Source: Maratus speciosus (lineage: Eukaryota > Arthropoda > Arachnida > Araneae > Salticidae). From it: DNA of 64,000 nt. Both the position numbers and the translations under genes were made by a program. The notes below the pieces were generated by a model. The model saw only the letters and a program-made list of their open reading frames with translations, was not told the DNA's origin and searched no databases. Numbering within the stretch: position 1 is the stretch's first letter; each line of letters begins with the position of its first letter. The stretch is taken from positions 475,220,806-475,284,805 of the forward strand of contig OZ010795.1 of the NCBI GenBank assembly GCA_963932465.1. Direction: 5' to 3'. Below, one piece after another: positions 1 through 11,099 of the stretch.

Positions 1-8
1 TGTTTATA

Positions 9-1978
9 CAGGGTGTCCGGTCTCAACAGTGTCCAATGGCTAATTCCTAAACCGTAAATCGTAGACATATAGTTCCAATTACAAAAATGTTTAAAATCAG
101 GTAAAGAAATATTTTAAAAGCGATTTGGGTCAATAAAAACATTTCTTAAAAAATTACGAAATTTAAATTTTTATACGGTCCCCCGGTCCTATAAGTTATA
201 TTTAGTAAAATTTTCCTTTTACACTGACAAATAATACACAAAAAGTCCCGTTATTCTACGATTAAAATTGACCGAGTAATAGATGTTTAAATTTGGAGCA
301 TATTTTTTGCTGCAAATTGGGGGTCATTCACAAATTTAGTCGAAATATAATTTCGTCAGATATATTAAAAAATGGTTGAGGGTAAAATTAACATTGCAAT
401 ATAAATTTGAAATCTTTAATCATTCTGACATATTAATGCAAAATATACAATTTGTAATAAACATTTAAGAAGAAAGAAAAAACAGAACTTTCGTTAAATA
501 AAATGATGCTAAATTAACAGCCTCAATTCTTTACAAAATGATACGTATTTTAAAATATTATTAGATTACACTAGCCTGCAAAAGTTGGGTTATGTCATGT
601 TTTTTAGCTTTTGATAATTGATTCTTATGTATTCTGTACCGCGGAATCTGAAATTCACCTTCGTTTTTAACCATCATATCAGGATTTTTCGCAAATTTCA
701 AAGTCAAAAAGTTCAAAGTTAAAATTGAATCTCCTCCTACATCTCATCGGACCACTCAGCTATTTAGCTGTAAGAATCCCAGGATAAGCAAAAATATCGA
801 ATAAATTATGGAATAAAATAAAATAAAATAAATCAAAAAAAGTTTTACATATGTTTTACAGTATGAGATTTCCGCTATATTTTAACTTACACATTTACGA
901 TTTGCAAAAAAATTCTAACGTGATGGTTAAAAATGAAGGTCATTTTCAGATTCAGTGCTAAAAAGTACGTAAAAATCAATTATCAAAAGTTAAAAAACAC
1001 AACCATCTCCTCTACTTTATAGTATCCGATTTTTGTTATTCTTTAAATTTAACAATTTATGATTTGCGAAATATCCTGACATGATGGTTAAAATTAATGT
1101 AATTTTCGGATTCAGTGCTAAAAAATACATAAAAGTTTAAAAAACCAACAATCGCTGTCTTGTATTATCCAATCTAAAACTTTTTCTTAAACTTCTTGGC
1201 GATAGTCTAGTAAGTAAGTAAGTAATCACCCACCCTTATCCGAAATTTTTTGTGTTATCCTGTAAAATAAGTATAAATGGTAACCACAGAAAATCATAAT
1301 AATATTAGATTGTTATTGGATTTGCGCCAGTATGTAAAATGTAATCTCGATCGGATATTTAAAAGTCAGTTAAACTTCGAATACAAATTTTGAACTGGAA
1401 AAACATACTTAATCGTTGAAGTAACATACAAACTTATAAAAATAACATAATTTTTGTTAAAAGAAATCATAAAAGAAACAGTCTCAAATCCTGACAAAAT
1501 AAAACATATGTTATTTTAGCCAATCTGAAATTTAATAAAGGTTAACTTAATCGTAATACTTGTACGATTTTTTTCAAAGCGCAGATACACATGAAATAAG
1601 ATCTTCGAATACTTTAAGCACTTGGTATGTAATCCCTCAAAGCCAAACCGAACTCATTTGTTTTCAGAGCAGAAAAGTGGCATAAGTCATGCATTTTTAA
1701 AGTTTCATAACTCACTCAATTTTAGCGTTATATGAATGGGACTTTTTTTGTCTTACTTGTCAGTGTAATAGGAAAATTTGACTAAATATAACTTATAGGA
1801 CCGGGGGACCGTATAAAAATTTAAATTTCATAATTTTTTAAGAAATATTTTTATTGATCCAAATCGCTTTTAAAATATTTCTTTACCTGATTTAAAACAT
1901 TTTTGTAATTGGAACGATATGTCTATGACTAACGGTTTAGGAATTAGCCATTGGACACCGTTGAGACCGGACACCCTG
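9..1978. mobile_element. Non-autonomous DNA transposon with ~240-bp terminal inverted repeats
   Basis: The ends read CAGGGTGTCCGGTCTCAAC on the left and its reverse complement on the right, each bordered by TA (7-8 and 1979-1980), the usual Tc1/mariner-type target duplication. The inverted repeats extend about 240 bp (9-250 against 1736-1978) at high identity and include a short GGACCGGGGGACCG-type block. No coding frame of note lies inside. The middle holds degenerate sub-repeats (see 565-1150). A degraded copy of the right end occurs at about 55800-56075. Assignment to the Tc1/mariner group is inferred only from the TA and the CAGGGTG end. Confidence 0.8.
565..1150. repeat. Internal sub-repeats, one inverted and two direct
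   Basis: Three versions of a roughly 100-bp unit containing a GATGGTTAAAA core and an ATTCAGTGCTAAAAA block occur at about 905-1010 and 1070-1150 (direct) and about 565-690 (inverted). They lie wholly inside the TIR element at 9-1978, so they are part of its internal architecture. Confidence 0.6.
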
Positions 1979-1984
1979 TATAGT

Positions 1985-3165
1985 ACTTTATTAGTTACAT
2001 AATTTTAAAAAAATCTCTTGTTTGTAGCGAGTGCAAAGCAATAATGAATTAATTAATAAATAATAACATAACATTACTATTTAATAAAATTAATTATTTA
2101 GAGATACGTTTTAAAATTAGTACTAAAAAACAGGAATTCTGCTTTTTTCAGAATTTAGTATCACCCCCGATGAAAAAAAAAAAAATGTATATAAATATAG
2201 ATAATACAAAAAATATTTCAGTTTTAAGACTTAAAACATACGCTTTTATTTTATGTAAAATGACGTCATTCGCATCCTCTGAAGAATTCCTCATTTACGA
2301 TCCAGTCTTAAATAGCTACAGTAAAGTATTCATAGGACGTTACTATCGTTAAATAATACACAAATGAAAAAAAAAAAAAAAAAAAAAGGCCCTAAAAACT
2401 ACAAAAAAATTAATACATCAAAAATAAATTGAGATGCAGTTTTCAAACAAATTGCATTAAAAGGACTTTTTTTTTCCCCAATACGACGGTATAAAAATCG
2501 AAAATGTGCGATGCTTAGAAATTTAAAAAATTGCAGAAGAGTATTTAACAGTACAATGATATATCTGCTTTGTTTTACGTCTGGTCTATTTTTTGGAGAC
2601 GGCGTTTTATTTCCAGGAGAAAGAAATAGCATATCGGGGGGCTAAAACGAATATATATAACTGTGTCACGCATCGTCAAGAGCCTATGTATTTATTTTTT
2701 TAATAATTTGAAAAATAAAAATTATAATTAAAAACTGTAAAACGTATTCAGATTTTAACTAACATCAAGCTAAAAAAGAGGAAAAATCTCGATCATGAAT
2801 TTGTTTTAAGGAATAATAAATATACCTTTAATTTTTCATTTTTTGTATTCACAACATTAATGCTTACGATACATATTGCTTATGAACTGCGATAATGTGT
2901 ATTAGAGAACAACAGTTTCACAGAAGAAGTTAAAGATTTCTTTGACCAAGAATTAACGTACTTGTTGCCCTATCGTCTACTGGACAAACAAATATACAGT
3001 TGATTCCTGGGGTCATGCTTTTTCAGACACCAGGGCCATCGAAATCCTACTTTTTTCGTTGCTGAATAATACGATGAGCTACTTGTCCTTGTAGACGTTC
3101 GTTCGATCCCAGTCGATTCTAACTTGATCATAGTGTGATTTTAGGCGTGGTGTGTAACATATTTT
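1985..3165. other. No gene recognised; A-rich tract at about 2368-2387
   Basis: AT-rich sequence with short chance open frames only. A poly-A run sits near 2368. I see no conserved protein motif or clear repeat boundary. Confidence 0.5.
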
Positions 3166-4275
3166 TCTTTAAAACAATGCGTATGCTCTCCCTGATGCGC
3201 CTATATATCTTTCCAACATAGTTGAAAAGTGTTTATGAATTCGGTTTGCCTGTCAGTGCTCTAACTCGCGTAGATATAGTCTGATTGCCACGAAATTGAT
3301 ATATGTTATTAGGGTTTACCATGGCATTTTCGGTATTGAAAATAAAGTGTGCATTATTTACTATTAATTTACAAGGACACTCAAAAGAATTCCGTTACAT
3401 TACGGCCTATGAGGAAAAACTGTTTGCGGTGGTTTTTAATGATATTATACTATTTTAAACGTATTGAAATTGATATTTATCACTGAATTGTACTACAAGA
3501 TTCTTACTATAGAATGGGGTGAGCATAGAATTTATGGTTCATTTACAGGGACACGTAAGAGAATTTGGCTTCAGATGGAAATCAATAATAATTGAACTTT
3601 TCACTGTAAAAAACAAAAACAAAAACAAAACAAAAAAAAAAACGGACTAAAATACGGAAATACTACTGGCAATCTAGACGCCAGTACTATTTCTGTATTT
3701 TAACGGAACTTTTTCCCGGTAAATTGCAGAAAAATTTCCGTTTTTTTTTAATTTAACGGAAATTTTTCTGTAATTTACCGGGAAAAAGTTCCGTTAAAAA
3801 ACGGAAATAGTACTGGCGTCTAGATTGCCAGTAGTATTTCCGTATTTTAGTCCCTTTTTTTTACAGTGTTGAAGCTTATGAACAATAATTGCTGGAAGTG
3901 ATTTTTCAGTTGTGGTATGCGTTTTTAAATTTAATTATTTTTTAAATGTTACTTGGTGTGTATAAATTCTGTAGATCCTATACAGCGCTGCACAAAAGGT
4001 TTCAACAGCATCCGTTTATTGGCAAAAATTGCTGAATGGAAATTTTCAAATGTGCTATGCGTTTTACTGAATTAATTTTGATACACATACATATACATAC
4101 ATATCGTCTATGTAGTATACATATATATCTATAGATCATATACAGGGCTGTACTAAAAAATCGTACGTTTTCCCGACTATCCATGGTAATAGCAGAAATT
4201 GGGTCTTCAAATGCGTTAAGCTTTTTCCAAATTGTTCATTTAGACACCACCTTTCACCTTCGTAAACTGTGAAGT
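3165..4275 (-). repeat. R1 modular repeat, full-length copy, minus orientation
   Basis: This is the reverse complement of the repeat seen on the plus strand at 18290-19495, 41322-43830 and 46110-46735. On the minus strand the modules end in a CCCTGTA-type beat (3981, 3546, 3371 and 4142 by their complements), and the 3' end carries the CAGACAAACCGAAT-like run followed by a CACTTTTCAACTATGTTGG block (3190-3262). The outer 5' end near 4265 shares GGTGAAAG..GTGTC with the copy starting at 41322. It is interrupted by the foldback element at 3602-3868; without that it is about 0.84 kb. Confidence 0.65.
3602..3868. mobile_element. Perfect foldback MITE, 267 bp, CACTGTAAAAAA ends
   Basis: The two halves are nearly perfect reverse complements, so the whole element would fold into one hairpin with almost no loop. 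Ends are CACTGTAAAA and TTTTACAGTG. It interrupts R1: the sequence on either side joins to match R1 at 46390-46450. The end sequence resembles hAT-type or other short arthropod MITEs, but I cannot fix the superfamily. Confidence 0.85.
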
Positions 4276-5029
4276 TTGTGAAGGGATTGTATCCAAATAC
4301 TGTAGTATGTGCAATATTGCGTAGTGTATGCTATATTAGCACTAATCAATGGATATATGGATATAACCCCTCATCTTTTTGCTTCATTTTGCGAACACTA
4401 GATTTTGAGCTTATTCTATCAACGCTAGTTTTCAGAATTTTCAAGCTATGTTTTTGAGACTTTTACAAATGTTGCTCTATACATTTAGCTAACACATTAT
4501 GCACATTATATTTTAATTGCTTTCGGGCATGCGCAGTGAAACATTATTTAGTAAACCTGCTCATTTTTAATACAATGTTTACTATATTTTAATTCTGATT
4601 CCAGGGTATTATGTACAATGTTGTTTGTTATATTTTTGGAAAAGAACTTTTTTTTATATTAAGAAATCTGCAAATTATAAGCAAAAAACTTGGCAAAATT
4701 TGAGACTGTTTTTATTGAAACCTGAATGTCTCCTCGAGTATACATACTATCCTCATAAAAATGAACACAAATTATCACAATAAGCCACTTAATCATAATC
4801 TACAGTTTGAACGCTATTACTACATTAGTTTTGACAGGGTTATCCAAAAGATATTCCCTCTTTTTCAATTTGTTGACGGTCCCCTATGGGAATTTGGGAA
4901 AAAATCTTCCCCGAAATATATAACCTATACTATACTGTTTATACGCTGGCAGTTTCAGGTTAATTCCTCAAGTATTTTTCTAGACATTTAACAAAACGTC
5001 TAAAATCGCAAGTGGCCGGTCACCTTTGG

Positions 5030-5175
5030 CCATATAGTGTATACAGGGCTCCACAAAAATTTCAGATATTTTTCCGAATATTCCGATTATTACTGGTAAT
5101 TGAAGTAATTGTTTTTTCCATTTTCTAAGTTGTTTATTTAGACATCTTTCATCTTAATAAACTGTAAAGTTTGTT
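5030..5175 (-). repeat. R1 partial copy (first module), minus orientation
   Basis: The sequence starting TACAGGGCTCCACAAAAAT and ending near CATCTTTCATCTTAATAAAC matches, in reverse, the first module of R1 at 4140-4270. Confidence 0.5.
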
Positions 5176-5179
5176 ACAG

Positions 5180-5840
5180 TATTCTGAATGTGTTGGAAAA
5201 GGTTACATAATCTATGTTGGACGCATAATTTTTCGTTCTTGTTATTATTTGAAAAGAAATTAAAAAAAAAAAAGATTTGTTTTAAATGTTTTTTATTATA
5301 TTTTTTAAAGAGAATTTATATGCATGAATATATTACGTTAGAAACTGAAGACTAGATTTCCACATCATCAGGTTTTCTCTAAAATAAAATGTCCACACGT
5401 TGCAGTGAACAAAAAGTCAAAAGATTTTATTCAGCCATGCATTTACCTTATTCAAAAGAAGCAAGTTAAACATTATGGAAATGTTTCTGCTTTCCTGTTG
5501 ATTTCAAGAATGAAATATAATCTTAGTAGGTGTATTTTTTCAAGCAAACAGATCCATTTTTCTGTTCAGGAAATACAAAGCTCCCACGAGTCGTTTCGAA
5601 ATCCAAAAATAGTCATTCTTTTTTACTATAAAATATATATTGAATATATGTAACATATTTTAGGCCTCCTCAAACATTTTATTGGGGCGTAAAGAAAATG
5701 TTTGTGCTGTTCAAAGTTTGGAATATACATTCAAATACATATTTCAATATATATTTGACATCTATTGTATAAACTTTAACAATTATAAAAGAAAAATGTT
5801 TAAAATAATAAAAAAATAAAAGAAGCATCTCTAAAAAATC
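5180..5840. other. No gene or repeat recognised
   Basis: AT-rich. An 82-codon open frame at 5405-5653 has no recognisable motif and is treated as chance. Confidence 0.45.
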
Positions 5841-5844
5841 TCTC

Positions 5845-7285
5845 TATTCTAAAAAAAAGTAACTAACGCTGTCACCGCCGGTTTTGAATTTTTTGTGAGC
5901 GGAGGTCTTCCTTCGTTAATATTAAGAAAAATATTGCATGCAAAAATATGAAAATTGGTGATACATAGCTGCCAACTTGTACGCTTTCTTCTTACCACTA
6001 CAATTTTATAGTAAATTTTGTCTTATTTAATCACCAAAATGTCACGATTAAGCAAGACTCTCTATTAAAATCTCTATTAAAATAAAAAATCTCTATTAAA
6101 TTTTTGTGGAAGCAAGAAAACGTAAAATTTGGCGGCTATGGTGATATTATACAGAAATGTTTGATAAACATGCTGATGCAGACAGTTTTAAAATCGAATA
6201 ATTATTTTAAGAGCTATTTAATGTTAAATTTGACCAAAATCGTTCCATTAAAAAAGTTTTATAGGAGCAAAAACTATACATAGGAATTTAATCATTTTTA
6301 GATCATTTTATATATTATAAGTTCCCGATGTGCAGACTGCATTATTTTTTTTAATTTGACCTATTCTTTTGAGGTTTTATTTCTATTTTAAATTCAAATT
6401 TTCAGCATTTCGAGAGATATTTTTTACAACTTTTAGAAAAGGGTATTATTTTAAATTGTTGCCAAATTTAAAAACAGTGCAAAGAATAATATTTCTTTCA
6501 AATAAAAAATTTATTTACACGTGACTATTACAAATAGAAAAAAAACTTTCAAATGAGAATTAAATGATTAGATATTAAAAGCAAGAAAATATTGATAATT
6601 AAAAATTGATAATTACATCATTAATAAGAATTGTTAAACCATAATAATACTAAACAGCTTCAATTTTAAAATATACTTGCACGAGACATTTATTTCATAT
6701 TTTGAGATAACCTTTTATAACTAATCTATATAATATATTGCGCTATCGTATCAATGAAACGAATATCATTGGTTATTGAAGAGCATTTAATGCATCTCCA
6801 TGCCTATAAAGGGGGTCACCATTGGGGGGGGAACCCTGTTCTGTCGCCAAAGTGGCGATATATTGACAAATTTGGCGACCAAAATCAGTTGCCAAAAGTA
6901 CGCCAACTTGGCGATATCGCTAATATTTCGCCAAATTCCCATAGAATTCCATTGTAAATCAATAGGGTTTACTTGTTTACAGAAAATCAACATGTTGAGA
7001 TATTTTGAACGAATGCAGATGTTATTGAAACGACTACAAGAATCGCATTGCTCTGGTGTTGAGAATTCGAAGACAACGCAAATAATATTTCCTTTCTAAC
7101 AAAAAAATATTAAAAAGGGAAAGACAACTTTGGTGAAAATTACATCTGATTTTAAACGATACATTTAAGCGATACATTTTAAAGCCAATCAAATTAGCGT
7201 GTTTTTAGAGTTTGGGGTATCTGAACGGGGGTTGGCGAGCGTAGCTCGTAGGGAGCAGAGCCCGCTAGTTTTCCTAAAAAAACAC
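5845..7285 (+). repeat. R2 dispersed repeat, copy A
   Basis: A direct copy of 15950-17247. Shared landmarks in order: TTCTAAAAAAAGTAA.TAACG near the start, GTGTGCAGACTGCAT, a TTTATTTACAC.TGACTATT block, and a more GC-rich 3' end with TCTGAACGGGG.TTGGCGA and GCAGAGCCC. Copy A carries a piece of repeat R3 at 6767-7010 that copy B lacks. No coding potential was seen. Confidence 0.7.
6767..7010 (+). repeat. R3 repeat fragment inside R2
   Basis: Matches R3 at about 28207-28445 and 40465-40720, including the alternating GCCAAATTTGGCGA and TCGCCAAATTCCCATAGA blocks. These are imperfect palindromes built on GCCAA/TTGGC. Confidence 0.7.
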
Positions 7286-7289
7286 ATTG

Positions 7290-8262
7290 TACTGAAGATT
7301 ACAACTCGAGATTCTAAACACAACAGTTACCCTGCTCTAAGCAAAATCAGTCATGGTATTTTTATACACGTATTAATCAAATAATGATCAACTAAAAATT
7401 ATAGTAGATAAACAAACGACAGTTAGGTCGAAAATTTTATGATGCACTTTAGATAACGTCTTTCAATTTTTCAGTGTCACTTTTGAAGTATTGTATTTGT
7501 AAAAAATCCCTTCCTGCTCGGCCTACAGGCACAGGTAGATATCGAAGTTAATTGCTAATTTCACCAACAAAATCTAAAATCTAAAATCAAAATCTAAATG
7601 CAGCCCTATATACAGTATTTCTGACGGTTGCCAAAAATTTTCACCCCACCAATTACACTTTTTTATCCCCGTAGTGGCGTATTAACGGAGGTGTGATTTT
7701 TTTTCTTCTACCACTCATCACCCTTTTTTTTTGTTTTTAATTTTTTTGCTATAAGAGTTGGTCCTATCAAAAACTTAGCAATATAAAAGTTGTAGATAAT
7801 ATAAAAAGGATTTATAATAAATTTAAATGGCTATGGTATCTTGCGAATTGACAAAGTTATGATTTTTACTTCTTAAAACCTTATTTTTTACGCCCCATGA
7901 AGCCATTGTTAATGATACCAAAAATCTGCCATACATAAATTACAGGCCTTTTTCCTAGAAATAATAATAACTTTAAACTGATTCGATTTGTATCATAACT
8001 AAGAAGTTATGGGTTTTTTTCTGTTTTCGCAAAACTCCTCCCCATTTCCACACCCTTCGTCCGATTTCACCCATTAGCGAACTTGACCGAGATTTTCCGG
8101 ACCTTGATTTTTTCTATCAGTTTGGCAGAGACTTGTGCAGAATTATGGAAGCTATCGTGTCCATAAAAAAGTGATATATATATGAATATTTTGAATGCAT
8201 TTTTTTTAAAATTTTATTAACAATAGTTATAAAAACATGTATAATAATCACTTATAAACAAA
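7290..8262. other. No gene; contains a single R4-like unit at ~7385-7505
   Basis: The stretch at 7385-7505 (CAACTAAAAATTATAGTAG to GTATTGTATTTGTAAAAA) matches one unit of the tandem repeat at 11100-12400. The rest is AT-rich with poly-T tracts and no recognisable motif. Confidence 0.5.
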
Positions 8263-8817
8263 TTAAGTTAAATAATGCTATAAAAAGTGATAGAATATCT
8301 TTATTAAGACTTACGATCGTTTCATCGCACAATCGGCGACATTTTCAAAATCAATCATAATAGAAAATATTTTCACATAACTTAAAAACAATAATATAGT
8401 AAACAATGTCACGAGACATGAAGCATAATGAAAATATTGCAACCATAAAATAAAATAAAAATTAAATTAGCTATTTGCGAGCGTGGATTAATTTTCACAT
8501 AATTTAAAAACAACATGGTAAACAATGTCACGAGACATCAAGCATACTGAAAAACGTTGCAAAACATAAAATAAAATAAAATTAACTTGGCTATTTGCGA
8601 GTGTGGATTAATTTTTACTATTGTTTCTACAATTACTTAGTATCTCTTTCCAAATTCTAGGTAAATCAAGGGACACAGAATCATTGCAAATATTCTCGTT
8701 TCGTAAAAATATTTCTATTGATTCTCGGACTATGGATGGTAAATAAAGTCTTGATGGATAAATTAACTTGCTATTTTTAAATTCTATCTGTAAAGGTTCT
8801 TCGCTGCATAATCTGGC
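8263..8817. repeat. Left 555-bp inverted arm of the Penelope element
   Basis: Reverse complement of 9498-10052 with only scattered differences. It covers the last ~70 codons of the gene and the whole 3' untranslated region. Confidence 0.85.
8370..8610 (-). repeat. Two tandem ~121-bp units in the Penelope 3' UTR
   Basis: Units 8370-8491 and 8492-8610 share GTAAACAATGTCACGAGACAT, ATAAAATAAAATAAA and GGCTATTTGCGAG..TGGATTAAT blocks. The same pair is present inverted at about 9705-9945. Confidence 0.8.
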
Positions 8818-9497
8818 CAAAGCTGTGGTTCTTCTATTGTATTTGATGTCTGCTATATGTTCTTTGATTCTAGTTTTAAGTTTTCTACTTGTCATACCTA
8901 TATAAAACTGCTTTGTTCCATCTTCTTTGGTGAAAGGTATTTCGTATACTCCTGCTAATTGGTTGGACTCAATTTGATCTATTTTCTTGCATACTATATT
9001 TTTTATTTTCATGGATGGTTTTGCGACTAGGAAGATATTGAATTTATTGAGTTTATATTTTAAACGTTCGAAGAAACCAGGAAAATATTGTAAAGTGGAT
9101 AACGTGGAATTTTGTGGCTTGAAATTTCTTTTCTTTTTGTTCTTCAAGCTCTTAATTAATTTTTCTATGGTGCTTTCTTTGTATCCATTGTTTCTTGCAA
9201 TATCATATATTTTATTTATTTCGTTATTTAAATGTTCAGGGGTACAAACTGTGAAAGCTCTCTGAATAGAATGTCTAAATGCAGAAACTTTGTATGAAAA
9301 AGGTGCTTGCGCATTATTAGGGATAATGGATTGACTGGCTATGGGCTTTCTGTACACAGTGCGCTTTATTCCTTGGTGCGTCTGGATTAATAATACATCT
9401 AAATACGGTAGCGTACCATTTTCTTCTATTTCCAATGTAAATTTAATTTTAGAATCAAGATTATTAATCTGGTTCAGAAAGTTATTGATAACTTTAT
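8608..9497 (-). pseudogene. Penelope-like polyprotein C-terminus: RT thumb region plus GIY-YIG endonuclease (5' truncated)
   Basis: The protein would reverse-transcribe and integrate the element: an upstream reverse transcriptase (missing here) and a C-terminal GIY-YIG nuclease that nicks the target. The longest frame from an ATG is 275 residues (8608-9435), but the frame stays open upstream to the truncation point at 9497, giving Penelope-typical residues before LPYLDVLL (residues 9-16 of the 275-aa frame). VYRKP follows at 27-31. The GIY-YIG domain has VYE at 163-165 and YIG at 178-180, followed by SRKLKTRIKEH with the conserved R and E. A TAA stop and an intact C-terminus are present. Because the reverse-transcriptase palm is lost by 5' truncation, the copy cannot act alone, although what remains is uninterrupted. 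Seen: the motifs. Known: this domain order defines endonuclease-bearing Penelope elements. Confidence 0.85.
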
Positions 9498-10052
9498 GCC
9501 AGATTATGCAGCGAAGAACCTTTACAGATTGAATTTAAAAATAGCAAGTTAATTTATCCATCAAGATTTTATTTACCATCCATAGTCCGAGAATCAATAG
9601 AAATATTTTTACGCAACGAGAATATTTGCAATGATTCTGTGTCCCTTGATTTACCTAGAATTTGGAAAGAGATACTAAGTAATTGTAGAAACAATAGTAA
9701 AAATTAATCCACACTCGCAAATAGCCAAGTTAATTTTATTTTATTTTATGTTTTGCAATGTTTTTCAGTATGCTTGATGTCTCGTGACATTGTTTACCAT
9801 GTTGTTTTTAAATTATGTGAAAATTAATCCACGCTCGCAAATAGCTAATTTAATTTTTATTTTATTTTATGGTTGCAATATTTTCATTATGCTTCATGTC
9901 TCGTGACATTGTTTACTATATTATTGTTTTTAAGTTATGTGAAAATATTTTCTATTATGATTGATTTTGAAAATGTCGCCGATTGTGCGATGAAACGATC
10001 GTAAGTCTTAATAACGATATTCTATCACTTTTTATAGCATTATTTAACTTAA
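9498..10052. repeat. Right 555-bp inverted arm of the Penelope element
   Basis: Same length as the left arm. The junction at 9498 joins the truncated 5' end of the minus-strand copy to GCCAGATTATGC of this copy. Confidence 0.85.
9501..9707 (+). pseudogene. Penelope-like element, last ~68 codons of the ORF (plus-strand copy)
   Basis: The frame begins RLCSEEPLQIEFKNS, directly at the junction, and ends at the same TAA stop as the minus-strand gene. It lacks the GIY-YIG core and any start codon, so it is a remnant carried along with the 3' end. Confidence 0.8.
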
Positions 10053-10059
10053 CAATAGT

Positions 10060-10981
10060 TTTTAATTTTTTTTTTGTGCATAATGATATAGTGTGGTTTA
10101 TATTAGGTTTATAATTATCTATATATAAGGATTTGTTTGGTTTTGCAGTTGATTTTTTTTTTTTTTACATTCATAGGCTTTCATTTGTTCATCTTGTGAC
10201 ATTTGAATAATAAAAATACTACTAGATGGCAGCACCAAAATTTGTCTTTTGATTATAAGTTATAACTTTTGTCTTTTGCTGCTTCTTTTCAGTAGTAATT
10301 TCTTACACCAGGTGTTTTTTTTCGCTAAATTTTGACGATATTGTTAAATAGTAATTAAGTAATTTAAAAGTGTATTTTAGTTATTTTAAATAATGTAATC
10401 ACTTTCTATTTATTTTATTTTATATTATATTAATTGTATTTATCACGGCATTTCAAAATGTATTAACTGCATCCTTTGGTATCAATTACTGTGATTTCTT
10501 AACTGTTTTATTCACCTTAATCTTTACGTTATTATGGTAGCCATGTGCGAGTGTATATATTGAAAAAAAAACTAAAATATTAATTGGTATGTTGTGTAAT
10601 ATTTCTATTTTATATGCTATAGATATTTAAATTGGTTTTATTGAATTTTCCATTTCATATTATTTGATTCTATTCTGTTTTCATTTTGAATCTATTCACT
10701 TGATTATAATGGTTGTTCGGGCAGAGAGAAAATTTTTTTTTTAGCTTTAGCTTTTTTTTTTTCTCACAGAAAACAACCATCTTGCTTATATCATTGAATT
10801 CTGTGCCCTTGAAAACGTAATTCAATATATAAGCTTTTCCATTATTTGTCGGTGTCCACTTTCTTCTTTTTTCTTCCATAATAATTCTTATAATAAATTA
10901 TTTGGCACTTTATTTTATACTTACAGCTTTAATTCACAATATTACTGTTTTTGATGGTGGTAGGTTATGTTTAATTAATGG

Positions 10982-11021
<40 letters not shown>

Positions 11022-11095
11022 TTGAACTGGGGATGGTTTTGGGTTCTAAAAGTCATGATCTGCGTAGATCTGCAAAACTTTTTTAGAAATTCCCG
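10060..11095. other. No gene; (AT)n microsatellite at ~10981-11014
   Basis: AT-rich sequence with T- and A-runs. A TA dinucleotide run is followed by TTTTGAACTGGGG; a similar arrangement occurs at 21823-21880, suggesting a common repeat end. Confidence 0.45.
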
Positions 11096-11099
11096 CATA

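Larger units (their letters stand above)
8263..10052 (-). mobile_element. 5'-truncated Penelope-like retroelement with a second inverted 3' copy
   Basis: The main copy is on the minus strand (gene 8608-9497, 3' untranslated region 8263-8607). Fused to its truncated 5' end is a plus-strand copy of the last 555 bp (9498-10052), nearly identical to 8263-8817. Inverted or partial tandem 3' copies are a known feature of Penelope-like elements. The two arms differ at only a few positions, so the insertion is fairly recent. The 3' untranslated region holds two tandem units of about 121 bp. Confidence 0.85.

Noticed and set aside
2170..2632. Possible TIR pair (CACCCCCGATG and CATATCGGGGGGC)
   Set aside because: Only about ten bases match and there is no target duplication.
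8263..8610. Hammerhead ribozyme in the Penelope 3' region
   Set aside because: Such ribozymes are known in Penelope-like elements, but I could not find a CTGATGA core with the matching GAAA in the right spacing.
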